From assembly GCA_902775345.1 (NCBI GenBank), contig CACYLW010000007.1, forward strand, positions 1 to 64,000: DNA of 64,000 nucleotides, in the 5' to 3' direction. Within the stretch, counting starts at the first letter, position 1, and each line of letters opens with the position of its first letter. The notes beneath the pieces were generated by a model. It made no database searches. It was not told the DNA's origin and saw nothing but the letters and a program-made list of their open reading frames with translations. Source of the DNA: an uncultured Eubacteriales bacterium. Lineage in GTDB: Bacteria > Bacillota > Clostridia > Peptostreptococcales > Anaerovoracaceae. The position numbers were made by a program, and so were the translations under genes. Positions 33,201 to 41,909 of the stretch are shown here, piece after piece.

Positions 33201-33293
33201 CAGCCGAAGAAGAAAGAGAAGACCACGGACAAGAAGGATGACTCCAAAAAGGAATCCGCTTCGTCAAGCAAGAAAAAGGATAAAGACGACTAG
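30201..33293 (+). CDS. Class A penicillin-binding protein with long charged cytoplasmic N-terminus
   Basis: 1030 residues. Bifunctional peptidoglycan glycosyltransferase/transpeptidase. The first ~305 residues are cytoplasmic: an acidic/proline part, then an Ala/Glu/Arg/Lys coiled coil (about 130-225) and a Lys-rich stretch. A membrane anchor follows (about 308-335). GT51 domain has Glu394 in E-D-K-T-F-W-T-H-K-G. Transpeptidase motifs: S-S-I-K (Ser698), S-I-N (about 781), K-T-G-T (about 914). The tail is Pro then Lys/Ser/Asp rich. GGAG is before ATG. The N-terminal extension is much larger than in standard PBP1A and may dock to cytoplasmic partners. Confidence 0.95.
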   Translation: MTPDQFDNNTNDNIREVTQDRRNVSANNGKKQGPASLSFDFERKMEEPEGLDFDFENKPAVPEHNEAAGDIPDEAPAETPAEVPSETAAAEPEPPKKQYGLPEDYSRPKETKPVQPAAPKEPSELSKKLISAKTALKKKIAEQQDARRAAKAAEAERQRILAREAEARKAEEARQAEIRKAEEARQAEEAARRAEEAERLAEEARKKAEYEEKLEAAIAAEMEAAKGKKAVKPSKAVKQGASVKARPSGKTLKEKKAVANKTASAKKEAEEKEKAKAAAAASGKGKPASKKKGGKKKPKVKKKRGFFGWVLAFIEIMFALGILCGIAGGAYAAITIAHADTIHPEQIYNTLEVSTHIYDDQGELTNDIYLSENRDIVKYDELPKNLKNAFIAIEDKTFWTHKGFNFRRIFGAIWNSVSGGGEISGTSTITQQLARNIFLPEEKSIRSIKRKIIEMYYAYEIEQELSKEEILTAYLNTIYLGYGCYGVDTAAKKYFSKDVEDLSLKECASLAALPQAPGVYALLMTEDDEAETTTKVSNGLYANDISRSRRYLVLDLMAEQGYISQKKADKNKVPLEEFINPGGASMTASSSFKDYLLDTVKKDLMAQYDLSSEQAEKMIYTKGLNIYSTLDSQAQKVLTSEFKNGSNFPDAVSDKGKVEGAMVIVEVGTGKIKAMAGTRHVDGDKLFNRAVSPRQPGSSIKPIAVYAPALQKSFEYQKEGKFFEFTDTGYDSQGTRYWGNYITAGSGVTDERMTVKGKVWPQNFSRSYSGYKTFRQAIQQSINTCAVKILAQIGTDYSMQMVKKFGISTAVDDTSEAYNDVNLAALGLGAMTEGVTALDMALAYAVFPNGGVHNSGICYTKVTDSNGKVLLEGKSEETRVLDEGVAYIMTDVLQTVVSDGIAGDAAIYGENVGGKTGTTDETWDIWFDGFTPKYAAALWIGTDNNIELNTTSATAARLWSTIMSQVNGALGGEYKSMPDNVMVKNGEYYTVGTQPPDPPPQPKKKEKTTDKKDDSKKESASSSKKKDKDD

Positions 33294-33319
33294 TCCGGAG
33301 GGCATTTAACAAAAAAACC

Positions 33320-33348
33320 TTGCAATAACAGAGCTTTGGTGGTATAAG
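33320..33348 (+). promoter_or_regulatory. Promoter of the rimP-nusA-infB operon
   Basis: TTGCAA (33320-33325), 17 bp, TATAAG (33343-33348), just after the PBP gene. Confidence 0.75.
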
Positions 33349-33369
33349 TGCTAAGTAAGGTAACGTTTC

Positions 33370-33395
33370 GAAAGAGTGGGGACTCCCACTCTTTC
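33370..33395 (+). other. Perfect stem-loop in the rimP leader
   Basis: Eleven perfect pairs (GAAAGAGTGGG/CCCACTCTTTC) closed by a GACT loop, about 20 nt after the predicted transcription start and 31 bp before rimP. No T run follows, so it is not a standard terminator. A 5' stabilising or autoregulatory hairpin is possible. Confidence 0.7.
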
Positions 33396-33426
33396 ACTTA
33401 TGTATGGATATTTCTACGGTGGCAGC

Positions 33427-33903
33427 ATGGCAAAAGAGGATATCAGCGCTAAAGTAACAGAGATGCTTATGCCGTTCCTTGAAGAGAACGGACTTGACAT
33501 CTACAAAGTCGAATATAAAAAGGAAGGACCTTCGTGGGTGCTCAGGGTGTGTCTCGACAAACCTGCTGACGCGGAATCGGAGTACGTGAGCATCGATGAA
33601 TGCGAAAAGGTCAATGTCTGGCTCAGTGACGCACTCGATGATAATGACATCATCGGCCGCAGCTATAACCTTGAGGTAAGTTCGGCCGGACTCGACAGGG
33701 AACTTCTCAGGGAATCCGATTATGTCCGTTTCGCCGGCAGGGCTGTAGAAGTAAAGACATATGAGCAGATAAACGGCAGCAAATCGCACGAGGGCGTTCT
33801 TACAGGCAAGGAGAACGGGATCGTGAAGATAGACACGGGAGCGGGAGAACTTGAGATCCCGGCCGATAAAATAGCAAAGATCAATTTAGCAGTAGTTTTC
33901 TAA
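33427..33903 (+). CDS. rimP: Ribosome maturation factor RimP
   Basis: 158 residues with the two-domain YlxS/RimP fold: an N-terminal alpha/beta domain (G-L-D-I-Y-K-V-E-Y) with Y-N-L-E-V-S-S-A-G-L-D-R, and a C-terminal SH3-like domain. It assists 30S maturation. The start chosen is ATG 33427 with GGTGG nearby; upstream in-frame ATG 33400 lacks a site. First gene of the conserved rimP-nusA-ylxR-infB-rbfA operon. Confidence 0.95.
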   Translation: MAKEDISAKVTEMLMPFLEENGLDIYKVEYKKEGPSWVLRVCLDKPADAESEYVSIDECEKVNVWLSDALDDNDIIGRSYNLEVSSAGLDRELLRESDYVRFAGRAVEVKTYEQINGSKSHEGVLTGKENGIVKIDTGAGELEIPADKIAKINLAVVF

Positions 33904-33927
33904 TAGACAGAAAATCAGGAGGAGACA

Positions 33928-35046
33928 ATGAGCAAGGAATTTCTAGATGCATTTGCAGATCTCAAAAAAGAGAAGAATCTTTCAGAAGAAGAGATCATAG
34001 GTGCTATCAAGGACTCTATCGAAAATGCATACAGGAAGAATTACGGAGCGTCCAATGTAAGAGTAGACGTTGACATGACGGAAGGAAATGTCACCGTTTA
34101 CATGGGAATGGAAGTAGTCGAGGAGGTCGAGGACTACCTGACTCAGATCTCTCTCGAGGATGCAAAGGAAATATATGACGGTTACGAAGTCGGTGACATC
34201 GTGGAGTACGAGATCGATCCGAGAGATTTCAACAGGATCGCAGCGCAGGGTGCCAAGCAGGTATTCGTGCAGAAAAACAGGGAAGCAGAGCGTACAAACT
34301 CATATAACGAGTTCATCGAAAAGAAGGGAACCATCGTAACAGGAAAAGTCGAGAGGATATCGAACGGCACCATGCTCATATCACTCGGCCGCACTGAAGG
34401 CCGCGTTCCTGCATCTGAACAGGTAAGAACTGAAAACTTCAAGCCGGGAGACCGCATCAAGGTCTATGTCATGGATGTCAAGAAGGAGAACAAGGGACCT
34501 CAGGTGCTTCTTTCCAGATCCCATCCGGGACTCGTCAGAGGACTGTTTGAGCTCGAGATCCCTGAGATCGCTGACGGAACGGTTGAGATCAAGGGTACTG
34601 CACGTGAAGCAGGATCCCGTACAAAGATCGCTGTTTATTCCCACGACCCTAACGTTGACCCTGTAGGTGCCTGCGTAGGAAACAGAGGAGCAAGAGTCCA
34701 GAACATCGCGGACGAACTCTTCGGTGAAAAAATAGATATAATCGTCTGGGACGAGGACCCTGCAGTGCTCATCAGCAATGTTCTGAGGCCTGCGATCGTT
34801 GAAGGCGTTTATATAAATGAGGACGAGAAGGCAGCAACGGCAGTAGTTCCTGAACAGCAGCTGTCGCTCGCCATAGGCCGTGAAGGCCAGAATGTAAGAC
34901 TCGCCGCAAGAGTCAGCGGATGGAAGATCGACATCAAGAGCAATGATCAGCTCAGGGAGATGGGCTTCGCATTCGATGAATATGAAGATTCCGATGTAGA
35001 AGAAGCCGGAAAGGTGACTGAAGTTGAGGAGACACAAAACAACTAA
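33928..35046 (+). CDS. nusA: Transcription elongation/termination factor NusA
   Basis: 372 residues. It binds RNA polymerase and modulates pausing, termination and antitermination. N-terminal polymerase-binding domain (1-~125), S1 domain (~130-200), KH1 with V-G-A-C-V-G-N-R-G-A-R, KH2 with S-L-A-I-G-R-E-G-Q-N-V-R-L-A. No acidic repeats as in proteobacteria; a short acidic tail is present. AGGAGG lies 5 bp before ATG. ylxR overlaps its end by 23 bp. Confidence 0.97.
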   Translation: MSKEFLDAFADLKKEKNLSEEEIIGAIKDSIENAYRKNYGASNVRVDVDMTEGNVTVYMGMEVVEEVEDYLTQISLEDAKEIYDGYEVGDIVEYEIDPRDFNRIAAQGAKQVFVQKNREAERTNSYNEFIEKKGTIVTGKVERISNGTMLISLGRTEGRVPASEQVRTENFKPGDRIKVYVMDVKKENKGPQVLLSRSHPGLVRGLFELEIPEIADGTVEIKGTAREAGSRTKIAVYSHDPNVDPVGACVGNRGARVQNIADELFGEKIDIIVWDEDPAVLISNVLRPAIVEGVYINEDEKAATAVVPEQQLSLAIGREGQNVRLAARVSGWKIDIKSNDQLREMGFAFDEYEDSDVEEAGKVTEVEETQNN

Positions 35047-35323
35047 ACCGATGCGAAGATGCATTGCATGCAGAGAGTCGAAGCCGCAGGATGAACTGAT
35101 AAGATTCGTCCTTAAAGGTCAGGATCCTGTTGTGGATATAAGCGGCAGGGCTGAAGGGAGAGGCTTCTACCTGTGCAGAAGCGCGGAATGTATAAAAACC
35201 GCCGTAAAGCGTAAGGCGTTCAACCGCGTATGCAAGCGAAATCTGGATGAGAAAGAAATCAATAGTCTGATCGGACAACTGTCCGATAGCTATCAAGGAG
35301 GTATGGATGTCAAAGAAAGTTAG
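35024..35323 (+). CDS. ylxR: YlxR family RNA-binding/nucleoid-associated protein
   Basis: 99 residues. The signature is P-M-R-R-C-I-A-C, then E-L-I-R-F-V, and [13 protein letters not shown]. Relatives have an L7Ae-like operon partner and have been linked to RNase P and to gene regulation. The TTG at 35024 is preferred, with AGGTGA 8 bp upstream and a short basic lead before P-M-R-R-C as in relatives. ATG 35051 would give 90 residues. The L7Ae-like ylxQ gene that usually follows is absent, and infB overlaps directly. Confidence 0.88.
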   Translation: MRRHKTTKPMRRCIACRESKPQDELIRFVLKGQDPVVDISGRAEGRGFYLCRSAECIKTAVKRKAFNRVCKRNLDEKEINSLIGQLSDSYQGGMDVKES

Positions 35324-38201
35324 CGAACTTATCAAAGAACTTGACATAAGTATACAGGAAATAAAGGGCTATGCCGACAAGCTGGGTATCGCCATCAGCT
35401 CCGCAAGATCCACTATAGAGGATCAGGCTGCTGAAAGACTTACAAGGTCGATCAACATGATGAGAGGAACTTCTTCCGGCGACAGAGCCGGCGGAAGCAA
35501 GCCTAAGATCAAGGCAGTTCCTGTCGTCCATAAGGAAGGGGCAAAACCAAAGCTGCCTGTCGGGAAACCTGTTATTCCTAAGAAACCTGCTGCACCTAAA
35601 GCGGAAGAGCCTGCGGAAGAAAAACCTGCAGAAGAGAAGCCTGAAACAGTCGCCGGACCAGCAGCCGAAGAGGCAAAGGCAGCTGAGATTCCTGCTGCAG
35701 TAAAAGAACCTGAAGCACCTAAGCCTGCGGAAGAAAAGCAGGAGGCTGCTGATAAGCCTGCAGAGACCGTAAAAAAGGAAGCTGCAGAAGAAAAACCTGC
35801 GGAGGAAGGCAAAGCCGCTGCTGAAGAAAAGACTGCAGCTCAAAAGCAGCCTGAGGAAAAGCCGGCTGAAATTCCTGCTGCAGCAAAAGAGCCTGAAGCA
35901 GCAAAGCCTGAAAAAACTGAAAAGCCTAAACAGGAACCTGTAAAGGAAGAAAAGGAAGAGGAGTATGTAAATGCTCCGGGCAAGCCTATGCGCTTCAAGA
36001 AGATCTCTGATGCGGAGACTGAAAAGAAGAAGGCAGAAGAGCAGAGAAGGCAGATGCGCGAGAAGAGAAATCAGGGCAAGGCATCAGACGGCGACAGGAA
36101 GAAACCTTCAAGAAACAAGAGCGAAGGCGGAAGAGACCGTCAGGACCGCAAGGACCGCAAGGATCGTTCCGACCGCCAGGACCGCCCGAAAAAGCCACAG
36201 GGCGACAGACCTGCTCCTGCACCGGCACCGGGCGGAGGCAAGGCTTCCAAGGGGAAGAGCAAGAAATTCTTCGATAACCGCGACAGAGACAAGCAGTCGA
36301 GATTCGACAGGCGCGAAGACGGTCCGGGAGGACGCAGAAGCAACAGCAACAACATCTATGACGAGGCAGCTCTCGAGAAGCATGAACGTCATAAGAAAAA
36401 ATATAAGACAAAAGTCGTGGAAGAGCCTACGGCAGAGGATCTCCTGCCTGAGGGAACAATTGCCGTTACAGTTCCGATCACAGTTGCCGGTCTTTCCGAG
36501 CAGGCTGAGATCAGCGTAAGCAAGATCATCATGGCGATGATGCAGATGGGCGTAATGGCTACGATCAACCAGACTCTTGATAAAGACGCTGTAGAGATGC
36601 TCGCTGAGGACCTCGGACTCCAGATCGTCGTAACGGAAGAAGAGCCTGAGATCGAAGAACCAGGCATCGACATGCATGAGGATGCCGAAAGCGAGCTCAA
36701 GCCTCGTCCGCCTATCATCACTGTAATGGGACACGTCGACCACGGTAAGACTTCGCTGCTCGACGCTATCAGAAACACAAACGTCACAGCAGGCGAATCC
36801 GGCGGGATCACACAGCACATCGGTGCTTCCGAAGTAACCATCAACGGAAGAAAGATCGTATTCCTCGATACTCCGGGACACGAAGCGTTCACAACCATGC
36901 GTGCGAGAGGTGCGCAGGTCACAGATATCGCCGTATTGGTAGTAGCTGCTGATGACGGCGTAATGCCGCAGACTATCGAGTCCATCAGTCACGCGAAGGC
37001 AGCCAATGTTCCTATCATCGTTGCCATCAACAAGATGGATAAGCCTGGTGCGAATCCGGACAGAGTAAAGCAGGAACTCATGGAACACGGAGTTCTCGTA
37101 GAGGACTGGGGCGGTGATGTTATTTCCGTTCCTGTATCCGCAAAGAAAGGCCAGGGCATCACAGACCTGCTTGAGATGATACTGCTGCAGGCAGACATGC
37201 TTGAACTCAGAGCCAACCCTGACAGACTGGCTCTCGGTACTGTAATCGAGGCAAGACTTGACAAGGCCAAAGGTCCTGTCGCTACACTTCTTGTTTCAAA
37301 CGGTACTCTCAAGACAGGCCAGAGCGTCGTAGCGGGAACAACATCAGGAAAGATCCGTGTCATGACAGATGACAAGGGCAAGACCATCCGCAAGGCCGGA
37401 CCTGCAACAGCTGTTGAGATCCTCGGACTTTCGGACGTACCTGATGCAGGTGACGCGTTCAATGTAGTAAGAGATGACAAGACAGCACGTGAGATCGCCG
37501 CAAACCGTAAGGAAAAGATGAGAGAAGAAGTCCTGGCAAAGAACGCCAGCATGACTCTTGAAAAGCTCTTCAGCCAGATCCAGGAGGGAGAGGCGAAGGA
37601 ACTCAATCTCATCGTCAAGGCGGACGTACAGGGATCGGTCGGAGCCATCATCACTTCGCTCGAGAAGCTCGAGACTCCGGAAGTCAAGATCAATGTCATC
37701 CACAGCGGCGTAGGTACCATCAACGAGTCCGACGTAATGCTCGCGGAGACATCAAACGCTATCATAATAGGATTCAACGTAAGACCTACTACAGCCGTTA
37801 CCAATCAGGCACAGGCGGCAGATGTTGAGATCAGACTCTACAGGGTCATCTACGATATCATCGATGAGATACAGGATGCCATGAAGGGCATGCTCGATCC
37901 TGAGTACAAGGAAGAAGTGCTCGGAAAGGCTGTTGTAAGAGACACATTCAAGGTGCCTGGAGTAGGAATCATCGCCGGCTGCTATGTCAACGAAGGAATA
38001 GTAAAGAGAAACGCTCAGATCAGGCTTGTCAGAGACGGCATCGTCGTTCACGAAGGCGTTATCAGCTCACTCAGAAGGTTCAAGGACGACGTCAGGGAAG
38101 TCGCTGCCGGATACGAGTGCGGACTCGGCATAGAGAAGTACAACGATGTCAAACCTGACGACGTGATCGAATGCTTCAACATGGTTGAAGTAGCACGTTA
38201 A
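35307..38201 (+). CDS. infB: Translation initiation factor IF-2
   Basis: 964 residues. GTPase that brings fMet-tRNA to the ribosome. An N-terminal IF2_N helix (1-~50) is followed by a ~330-residue low-complexity region: Pro/Ala/Glu/Lys repeats (about 75-220), then Arg/Lys/Asp-rich with R-Q-D-R/K-D-R repeats (about 230-350). G domain: [17 protein letters not shown]. Domains II-IV complete the protein. AAGGAGGT just before ATG. The start overlaps ylxR by 17 bp. Confidence 0.97.
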   Translation: MSKKVSELIKELDISIQEIKGYADKLGIAISSARSTIEDQAAERLTRSINMMRGTSSGDRAGGSKPKIKAVPVVHKEGAKPKLPVGKPVIPKKPAAPKAEEPAEEKPAEEKPETVAGPAAEEAKAAEIPAAVKEPEAPKPAEEKQEAADKPAETVKKEAAEEKPAEEGKAAAEEKTAAQKQPEEKPAEIPAAAKEPEAAKPEKTEKPKQEPVKEEKEEEYVNAPGKPMRFKKISDAETEKKKAEEQRRQMREKRNQGKASDGDRKKPSRNKSEGGRDRQDRKDRKDRSDRQDRPKKPQGDRPAPAPAPGGGKASKGKSKKFFDNRDRDKQSRFDRREDGPGGRRSNSNNIYDEAALEKHERHKKKYKTKVVEEPTAEDLLPEGTIAVTVPITVAGLSEQAEISVSKIIMAMMQMGVMATINQTLDKDAVEMLAEDLGLQIVVTEEEPEIEEPGIDMHEDAESELKPRPPIITVMGHVDHGKTSLLDAIRNTNVTAGESGGITQHIGASEVTINGRKIVFLDTPGHEAFTTMRARGAQVTDIAVLVVAADDGVMPQTIESISHAKAANVPIIVAINKMDKPGANPDRVKQELMEHGVLVEDWGGDVISVPVSAKKGQGITDLLEMILLQADMLELRANPDRLALGTVIEARLDKAKGPVATLLVSNGTLKTGQSVVAGTTSGKIRVMTDDKGKTIRKAGPATAVEILGLSDVPDAGDAFNVVRDDKTAREIAANRKEKMREEVLAKNASMTLEKLFSQIQEGEAKELNLIVKADVQGSVGAIITSLEKLETPEVKINVIHSGVGTINESDVMLAETSNAIIIGFNVRPTTAVTNQAQAADVEIRLYRVIYDIIDEIQDAMKGMLDPEYKEEVLGKAVVRDTFKVPGVGIIAGCYVNEGIVKRNAQIRLVRDGIVVHEGVISSLRRFKDDVREVAAGYECGLGIEKYNDVKPDDVIECFNMVEVAR

Positions 38202-38214
38202 TAACGGAGATAAA

Positions 38215-38589
38215 ATGGCAAGATACAGACAGGGCAGGCTCAGTGAAGAAATCAAGAAGAGCGTAAGCGGATTTCTTATCAACGGAGCCAAGGACCCGGC
38301 ACTTACATCAAGAATAATAAGCATTACAGGCGTTGACGTTACCCGCGACTTAAGCTATGCCACGATATACGTTTCGCCTGTATGCCTCTCGGGTGAAGAT
38401 AAGGAGATGGTGTACTCAGGCGTCCTCGCAGGTTTTGAGCGCGCAAAAGGCGCCATAAGAGGACAGGTGTCGAGAGACATAAAACTTAGACATACACCTG
38501 AACTGATCTTCAAACTCGACTCATCACAGGATTACGGTAGGCACATCGATTCCATAATCGACAGCCTTACTTACAGCAACGAGGAATGA
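38215..38589 (+). CDS. rbfA: Ribosome-binding factor A
   Basis: 124 residues, a KH-fold 30S maturation factor. The N-terminal R-Y-R-Q-G-R-L-S-E-E-I, T-R-D-L-S-Y-A-T-I-Y-V-S and L-R-H-T-P-E-L-I-F motifs are conserved. Overlaps nrnA by ATGA. Confidence 0.96.
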   Translation: MARYRQGRLSEEIKKSVSGFLINGAKDPALTSRIISITGVDVTRDLSYATIYVSPVCLSGEDKEMVYSGVLAGFERAKGAIRGQVSRDIKLRHTPELIFKLDSSQDYGRHIDSIIDSLTYSNEE

Positions 38590-39569
38590 ACGACACAATA
38601 AAAAGCATCGCAACAATAATGAAGGATCTTGACGGCATACTGCTGTTCCCGCACACCAACATGGACGGGGACGCGCTCGGCTCATGCTCGGCGCTTTGTC
38701 TTGCCCTGAGAAGTCTGGGCAAGAAGGCTTACGTCATGATCAATGAGCCGGTGCCTAAGAACCTCGATTTCCTCGAGTGCGGATGCACGACTTTTGATGA
38801 CAGCGTGCTTGACGATGTTCAGCTTTCACTCATGATCGACTGCAACGGAATGAACAGGATCACCGGCAGAGAGAAAGCCTGGGCGAGAGGACGCCTGAAG
38901 GGATGCTTCGACCACCACGCCACGAAGGCAAAGGAGATCAGATATGATTTCGCAAGGATCGAGCCTAAGTCGGCTGCGGTAGGAGAGATAGTATATAACG
39001 TTATAAGAGCTCTCGGCGTAGAGATATCGCTGGATATCGCCAACTGCATATTCACTGCTATCACGACTGATACGGGAAACTTCCAGCACAGCAACACGAC
39101 GAGCCGCTCGCATGAGATAGCAGGACACCTGTACAAGATCGAAGGCTTCAACTCAAAGGTGATCTCCGCTCTTATATATGACCGAAGATCCAAGGAAGCG
39201 CTCAAGATGGAAAGCGAAGTTATCTCAAACCTCGATTTCTATGCGGACGGAAAACTCGCGGTAGGAAAGGTCACGCAGAAGCTTCTGAAGGAAAACGGCT
39301 GTACTCTTGACGAGGCGGACGGCATCATACAGAAAATGATGAGCATCGACGGCGTTGAAGGAGCCTGCCTGTTCAAGGAGACCGAAACGAACGTACGCGC
39401 AAGTCTCAGAGGCAGAACATACGCGAACATGGCTGCTGCCGCAGCCAGATTCGGAGGCGGCGGACATGTGCTTGCGGCAGGATGCACCTTTTTCATGCCT
39501 CTTGAAGAAGCAGAAAAAACACTGATACCGGTACTCATCGATACCGTGAATGCTCAGGGGACGAAATGA
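38586..39569 (+). CDS. nrnA: NrnA-type DHH/DHHA1 phosphoesterase
   Basis: 327 residues. It degrades oligoribonucleotides (nanoRNA) and in relatives dephosphorylates pAp. DHH domain: H-T-N-M-D-G-D-A-L-G-S, D-C-N-G, F-D-H-H; DHHA1 domain: G-G-G-G-H-V-L-A-A-G. Located between rbfA and truB with ATGA overlaps on both sides, the usual Firmicutes order. Cyclic-di-AMP hydrolase activity is an alternative in the superfamily, but no membrane or GGDEF-like parts are present. Confidence 0.93.
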   Translation: MNDTIKSIATIMKDLDGILLFPHTNMDGDALGSCSALCLALRSLGKKAYVMINEPVPKNLDFLECGCTTFDDSVLDDVQLSLMIDCNGMNRITGREKAWARGRLKGCFDHHATKAKEIRYDFARIEPKSAAVGEIVYNVIRALGVEISLDIANCIFTAITTDTGNFQHSNTTSRSHEIAGHLYKIEGFNSKVISALIYDRRSKEALKMESEVISNLDFYADGKLAVGKVTQKLLKENGCTLDEADGIIQKMMSIDGVEGACLFKETETNVRASLRGRTYANMAAAAARFGGGGHVLAAGCTFFMPLEEAEKTLIPVLIDTVNAQGTK

Positions 39570-40468
39570 CAGACGGGATCATAAACGTAAACAAGCCGGC
39601 CGGATGGACTTCGCAGGATGTCTGCGCGAAACTGAGGCATGTGCTTCACATCAGAAAAATAGGACACACAGGAACGCTCGACCCAATGGCTACGGGCGTT
39701 TTGCCTGTCTGTATGGGTAAAGCTACCCGCATAATCGAATACTATGACCGGGATACCAAGTCGTATCATGCTTCAATGAAGCTCGGCATGACGACCGATA
39801 CTCTCGATATAACGGGCCGGGTGCTTGAAAGATCCGGATATTCCAATGTCAGCGAAGAAGCCGTCAGAGAGGCGTTTAACGCTTATAAAGGGCATGTGAT
39901 GCAGATACCTCCGAAGTATTCCGCGCTGAAGATAGACGGGAAAAGGGCTTATGACCTGGCGCGTGAAGGAAGAGAATTCGAGATCAGACCGCGTGAGATA
40001 ACAGTATTCGACAATACAGTCACGAAGATCGACACGGAGAGCGGCGTGATAGAGTTTGATATCACGTGTTCAAAGGGCACATACATCCGTACGGTATGCG
40101 ATGACATAGGACGTACGCTCGGATGCGGCGCGGTCATGACCGCGCTTATACGCACCGCTTCGGGTTTTTTCAGGATCGGAGACGCCCACACGATCGAAGA
40201 GATCACGGAAGCAGCCGGACAAGGTGCAGAAGCAATAGAAAAAATGATCATTCCTGCGGATGTTACGCTGGAAAAACTTGGAAAGATAGAACTTAACGAT
40301 AATAGAATTACCGCCTTTATGAACGGAAACTCGTCATGGGGAAGCGGATTCCGCATTATCGGACCTTCAGAGTTCGATGAACTGTTCAGGGTATACGGGA
40401 AAGGCGTATTTCTCGGTGTCGGAGCAGTCGAAAACGGTTCGCTGGTGCCGAAAAAGGTTATAAGATAA
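39566..40468 (+). CDS. truB: tRNA pseudouridine-55 synthase
   Basis: 300 residues. It makes pseudouridine 55 in the T-loop of tRNAs. N-terminal N-K-P-A-G-W-T-S, catalytic G-H-T-G-T-L-D-P-M-A-T-G-V-L-P (Asp nucleophile), and P-P-K-Y-S-A-L-K are present. Starts in the nrnA stop (ATGA). Confidence 0.97.
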   Translation: MTDGIINVNKPAGWTSQDVCAKLRHVLHIRKIGHTGTLDPMATGVLPVCMGKATRIIEYYDRDTKSYHASMKLGMTTDTLDITGRVLERSGYSNVSEEAVREAFNAYKGHVMQIPPKYSALKIDGKRAYDLAREGREFEIRPREITVFDNTVTKIDTESGVIEFDITCSKGTYIRTVCDDIGRTLGCGAVMTALIRTASGFFRIGDAHTIEEITEAAGQGAEAIEKMIIPADVTLEKLGKIELNDNRITAFMNGNSSWGSGFRIIGPSEFDELFRVYGKGVFLGVGAVENGSLVPKKVIR

Positions 40469-40474
40469 GACAAA

Positions 40475-41419
40475 ATGGAAATAATAAAAAGCCTTGATCA
40501 ACTGAAAATCGCGCAGAAGACAGCTGTAGCGCTTGGAAATTTTGACGGCATCCATATCGGACACCGCGAGATATTCCGCGCTGCGCTTGAAGCTGCAGAA
40601 GAAAGAGGACTGCAGTCCCTGTGCTTCACTTTCTCAAATCATCCTTTCAACTTCATTCTCAGACGTGAAGACAGCGACCCTGACGCGGTCAAGCTGATCT
40701 GCACTGAGGAAGAAAAAATCGAGCTTATAGAAGGCATGGGGTTTGATATCCTGGTCAATGTACCGTTCGATGAGTACATCATGACCATGCAGGCTCATGA
40801 TTTCTTCGAGGAGATAGTTAAAAACAAGCTGAACGCGGGTTTTGTTTCGGTAGGCTTCAATTACACTTACGGAGCAAGAGCGACGGGCAGGCCTAACACT
40901 CTGCGCAGGGAGTGCGAAGATGCAGGCATGGGCGTGAGCGTACATGACGCTGTCATTGTGGACGGGGATGTAGTAAGCTCAACACTTATCCGTGAAATGA
41001 TAGCGACCGGCAACATGGAGAAGACAGCGCAGCTTCTCGGCAGACCATATTCATTTTCCGGAACGGTAAGGCACGGAAAGAAACTGGGAAGCCGCATGGG
41101 TATCCCTACCATAAACATTCCGGCGCCTGCCAGACAGATGCTGCCGCCGAACGGAGTTTACTTCAGCCGCATACACATAGACGGTAAAGAATATAACAGC
41201 GTATCCAACATCGGCCACAATCCGACAGTAAATGATGACAGCAGGATAAAGACCATTGAGACCAACATTTTCGACTATGACGACGATGCTTACGGTAAGG
41301 AAGTCACTGTCTGCTTTGATCATTTTTCACGCGGAGAGAGAAAATTCAGGAACAAGGAGGAGCTGTTCGCGCAGATCGCCCGCGACTGTGAAAATGCTCT
41401 GAATTATAGAAAAAAGTGA
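40475..41419 (+). CDS. ribF: Bifunctional riboflavin kinase/FAD synthetase
   Basis: 314 residues. Makes FMN and FAD from riboflavin. N-terminal FAD synthetase: A-L-G-N-F-D-G-I-H-I-G-H (nucleotidylyltransferase H-x-G-H). C-terminal riboflavin kinase: G-R-P-Y-S-F-S-G-T-V, G-x-x-x-G-I-P-T-I-N and N-I-G-H-N-P-T. Follows truB by 6 bp; weak ribosome site suggests coupling. Confidence 0.97.
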   Translation: MEIIKSLDQLKIAQKTAVALGNFDGIHIGHREIFRAALEAAEERGLQSLCFTFSNHPFNFILRREDSDPDAVKLICTEEEKIELIEGMGFDILVNVPFDEYIMTMQAHDFFEEIVKNKLNAGFVSVGFNYTYGARATGRPNTLRRECEDAGMGVSVHDAVIVDGDVVSSTLIREMIATGNMEKTAQLLGRPYSFSGTVRHGKKLGSRMGIPTINIPAPARQMLPPNGVYFSRIHIDGKEYNSVSNIGHNPTVNDDSRIKTIETNIFDYDDDAYGKEVTVCFDHFSRGERKFRNKEELFAQIARDCENALNYRKK

Positions 41420-41448
41420 TAGACAACACGGACCATTCGTGTTAATAT
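41420..41448 (+). promoter_or_regulatory. Promoter of rpsO
   Basis: TAGACA (41420-41425), 17-bp spacer, TAATAT (41443-41448), immediately after ribF. The spacer holds an ACACG/CGTGT inverted repeat. Confidence 0.65.
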
Positions 41449-41475
41449 ACCAACGTTGTAAAGCAATTCAATATA

Positions 41476-41520
41476 CCCGCGCCGCAGTGGTTCGCATCTC
41501 CGACGGCCACGCAGAGCGGG
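41476..41520 (+). promoter_or_regulatory. Structured leader of rpsO (possible S15 autoregulatory site)
   Basis: CCCGC (41476-41480) pairs with GCGGG (41516-41520), enclosing GTGG/CCAC (41487-41490 with 41507-41510). S15 represses its own mRNA through structured leaders in several bacteria. Assignment here rests on position and fold only. Confidence 0.5.
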
Positions 41521-41547
41521 CGAACTAAAGAAAAGGAGTTTATTTTT

Positions 41548-41814
41548 ATGCTTACAAAAGAGAAAAAACAGGAAATCATCAAAGAGTATGCTATCAAGGA
41601 AGGTGACACAGGTTCCCCTGAGGTTCAGGTAGCTATCCTTACTTTCAGGATCAACGACCTCAACGAGCACCTCAAGGAGCATCATAAGGATCACCACTCC
41701 AGAAGAGGTCTTCTGAAGATGGTAGGTCAGAGAAGAAACCTTCTCAAGTATCTCAGAGAGACAGATATCGACAGATACAGAAATCTCATTGCCCGTCTCG
41801 GACTGAGAAAATAA
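41548..41814 (+). CDS. rpsO: 30S ribosomal protein S15
   Basis: 88 residues, full length. Binds the central domain of 16S r[15 protein letters not shown]-x-R-I-x-x-L-x-x-H-L, H-H-S-R-R-G-L-L-x-M-V-x-x-R and Y-L-R are invariant features. AAGGAG 11 bp before ATG. Confidence 0.98.
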   Translation: MLTKEKKQEIIKEYAIKEGDTGSPEVQVAILTFRINDLNEHLKEHHKDHHSRRGLLKMVGQRRNLLKYLRETDIDRYRNLIARLGLRK

Positions 41815-41825
41815 TATCTGACATG

Positions 41826-41850
41826 AAGCGGGAGCACGCCTCCCGCTTTG
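41826..41850 (+). terminator. Terminator/attenuator between rpsO and pnp
   Basis: AAGCGGGAG and CTCCCGCTT form a perfect 9-bp stem, followed by a weak TTTG run. It may only partly stop transcripts. Confidence 0.75.
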
Positions 41851-41909
41851 TATGTATTTAGTTAATGCCCATAGGAAAAGAAAGATTAACAGGAAGGAGT
41901 TGTTAATAA

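Noticed and set aside
36108-37088. A 326-residue antisense frame in infB
   Set aside because: Produced by the biased codon use of the charged IF-2 linker and G domain.
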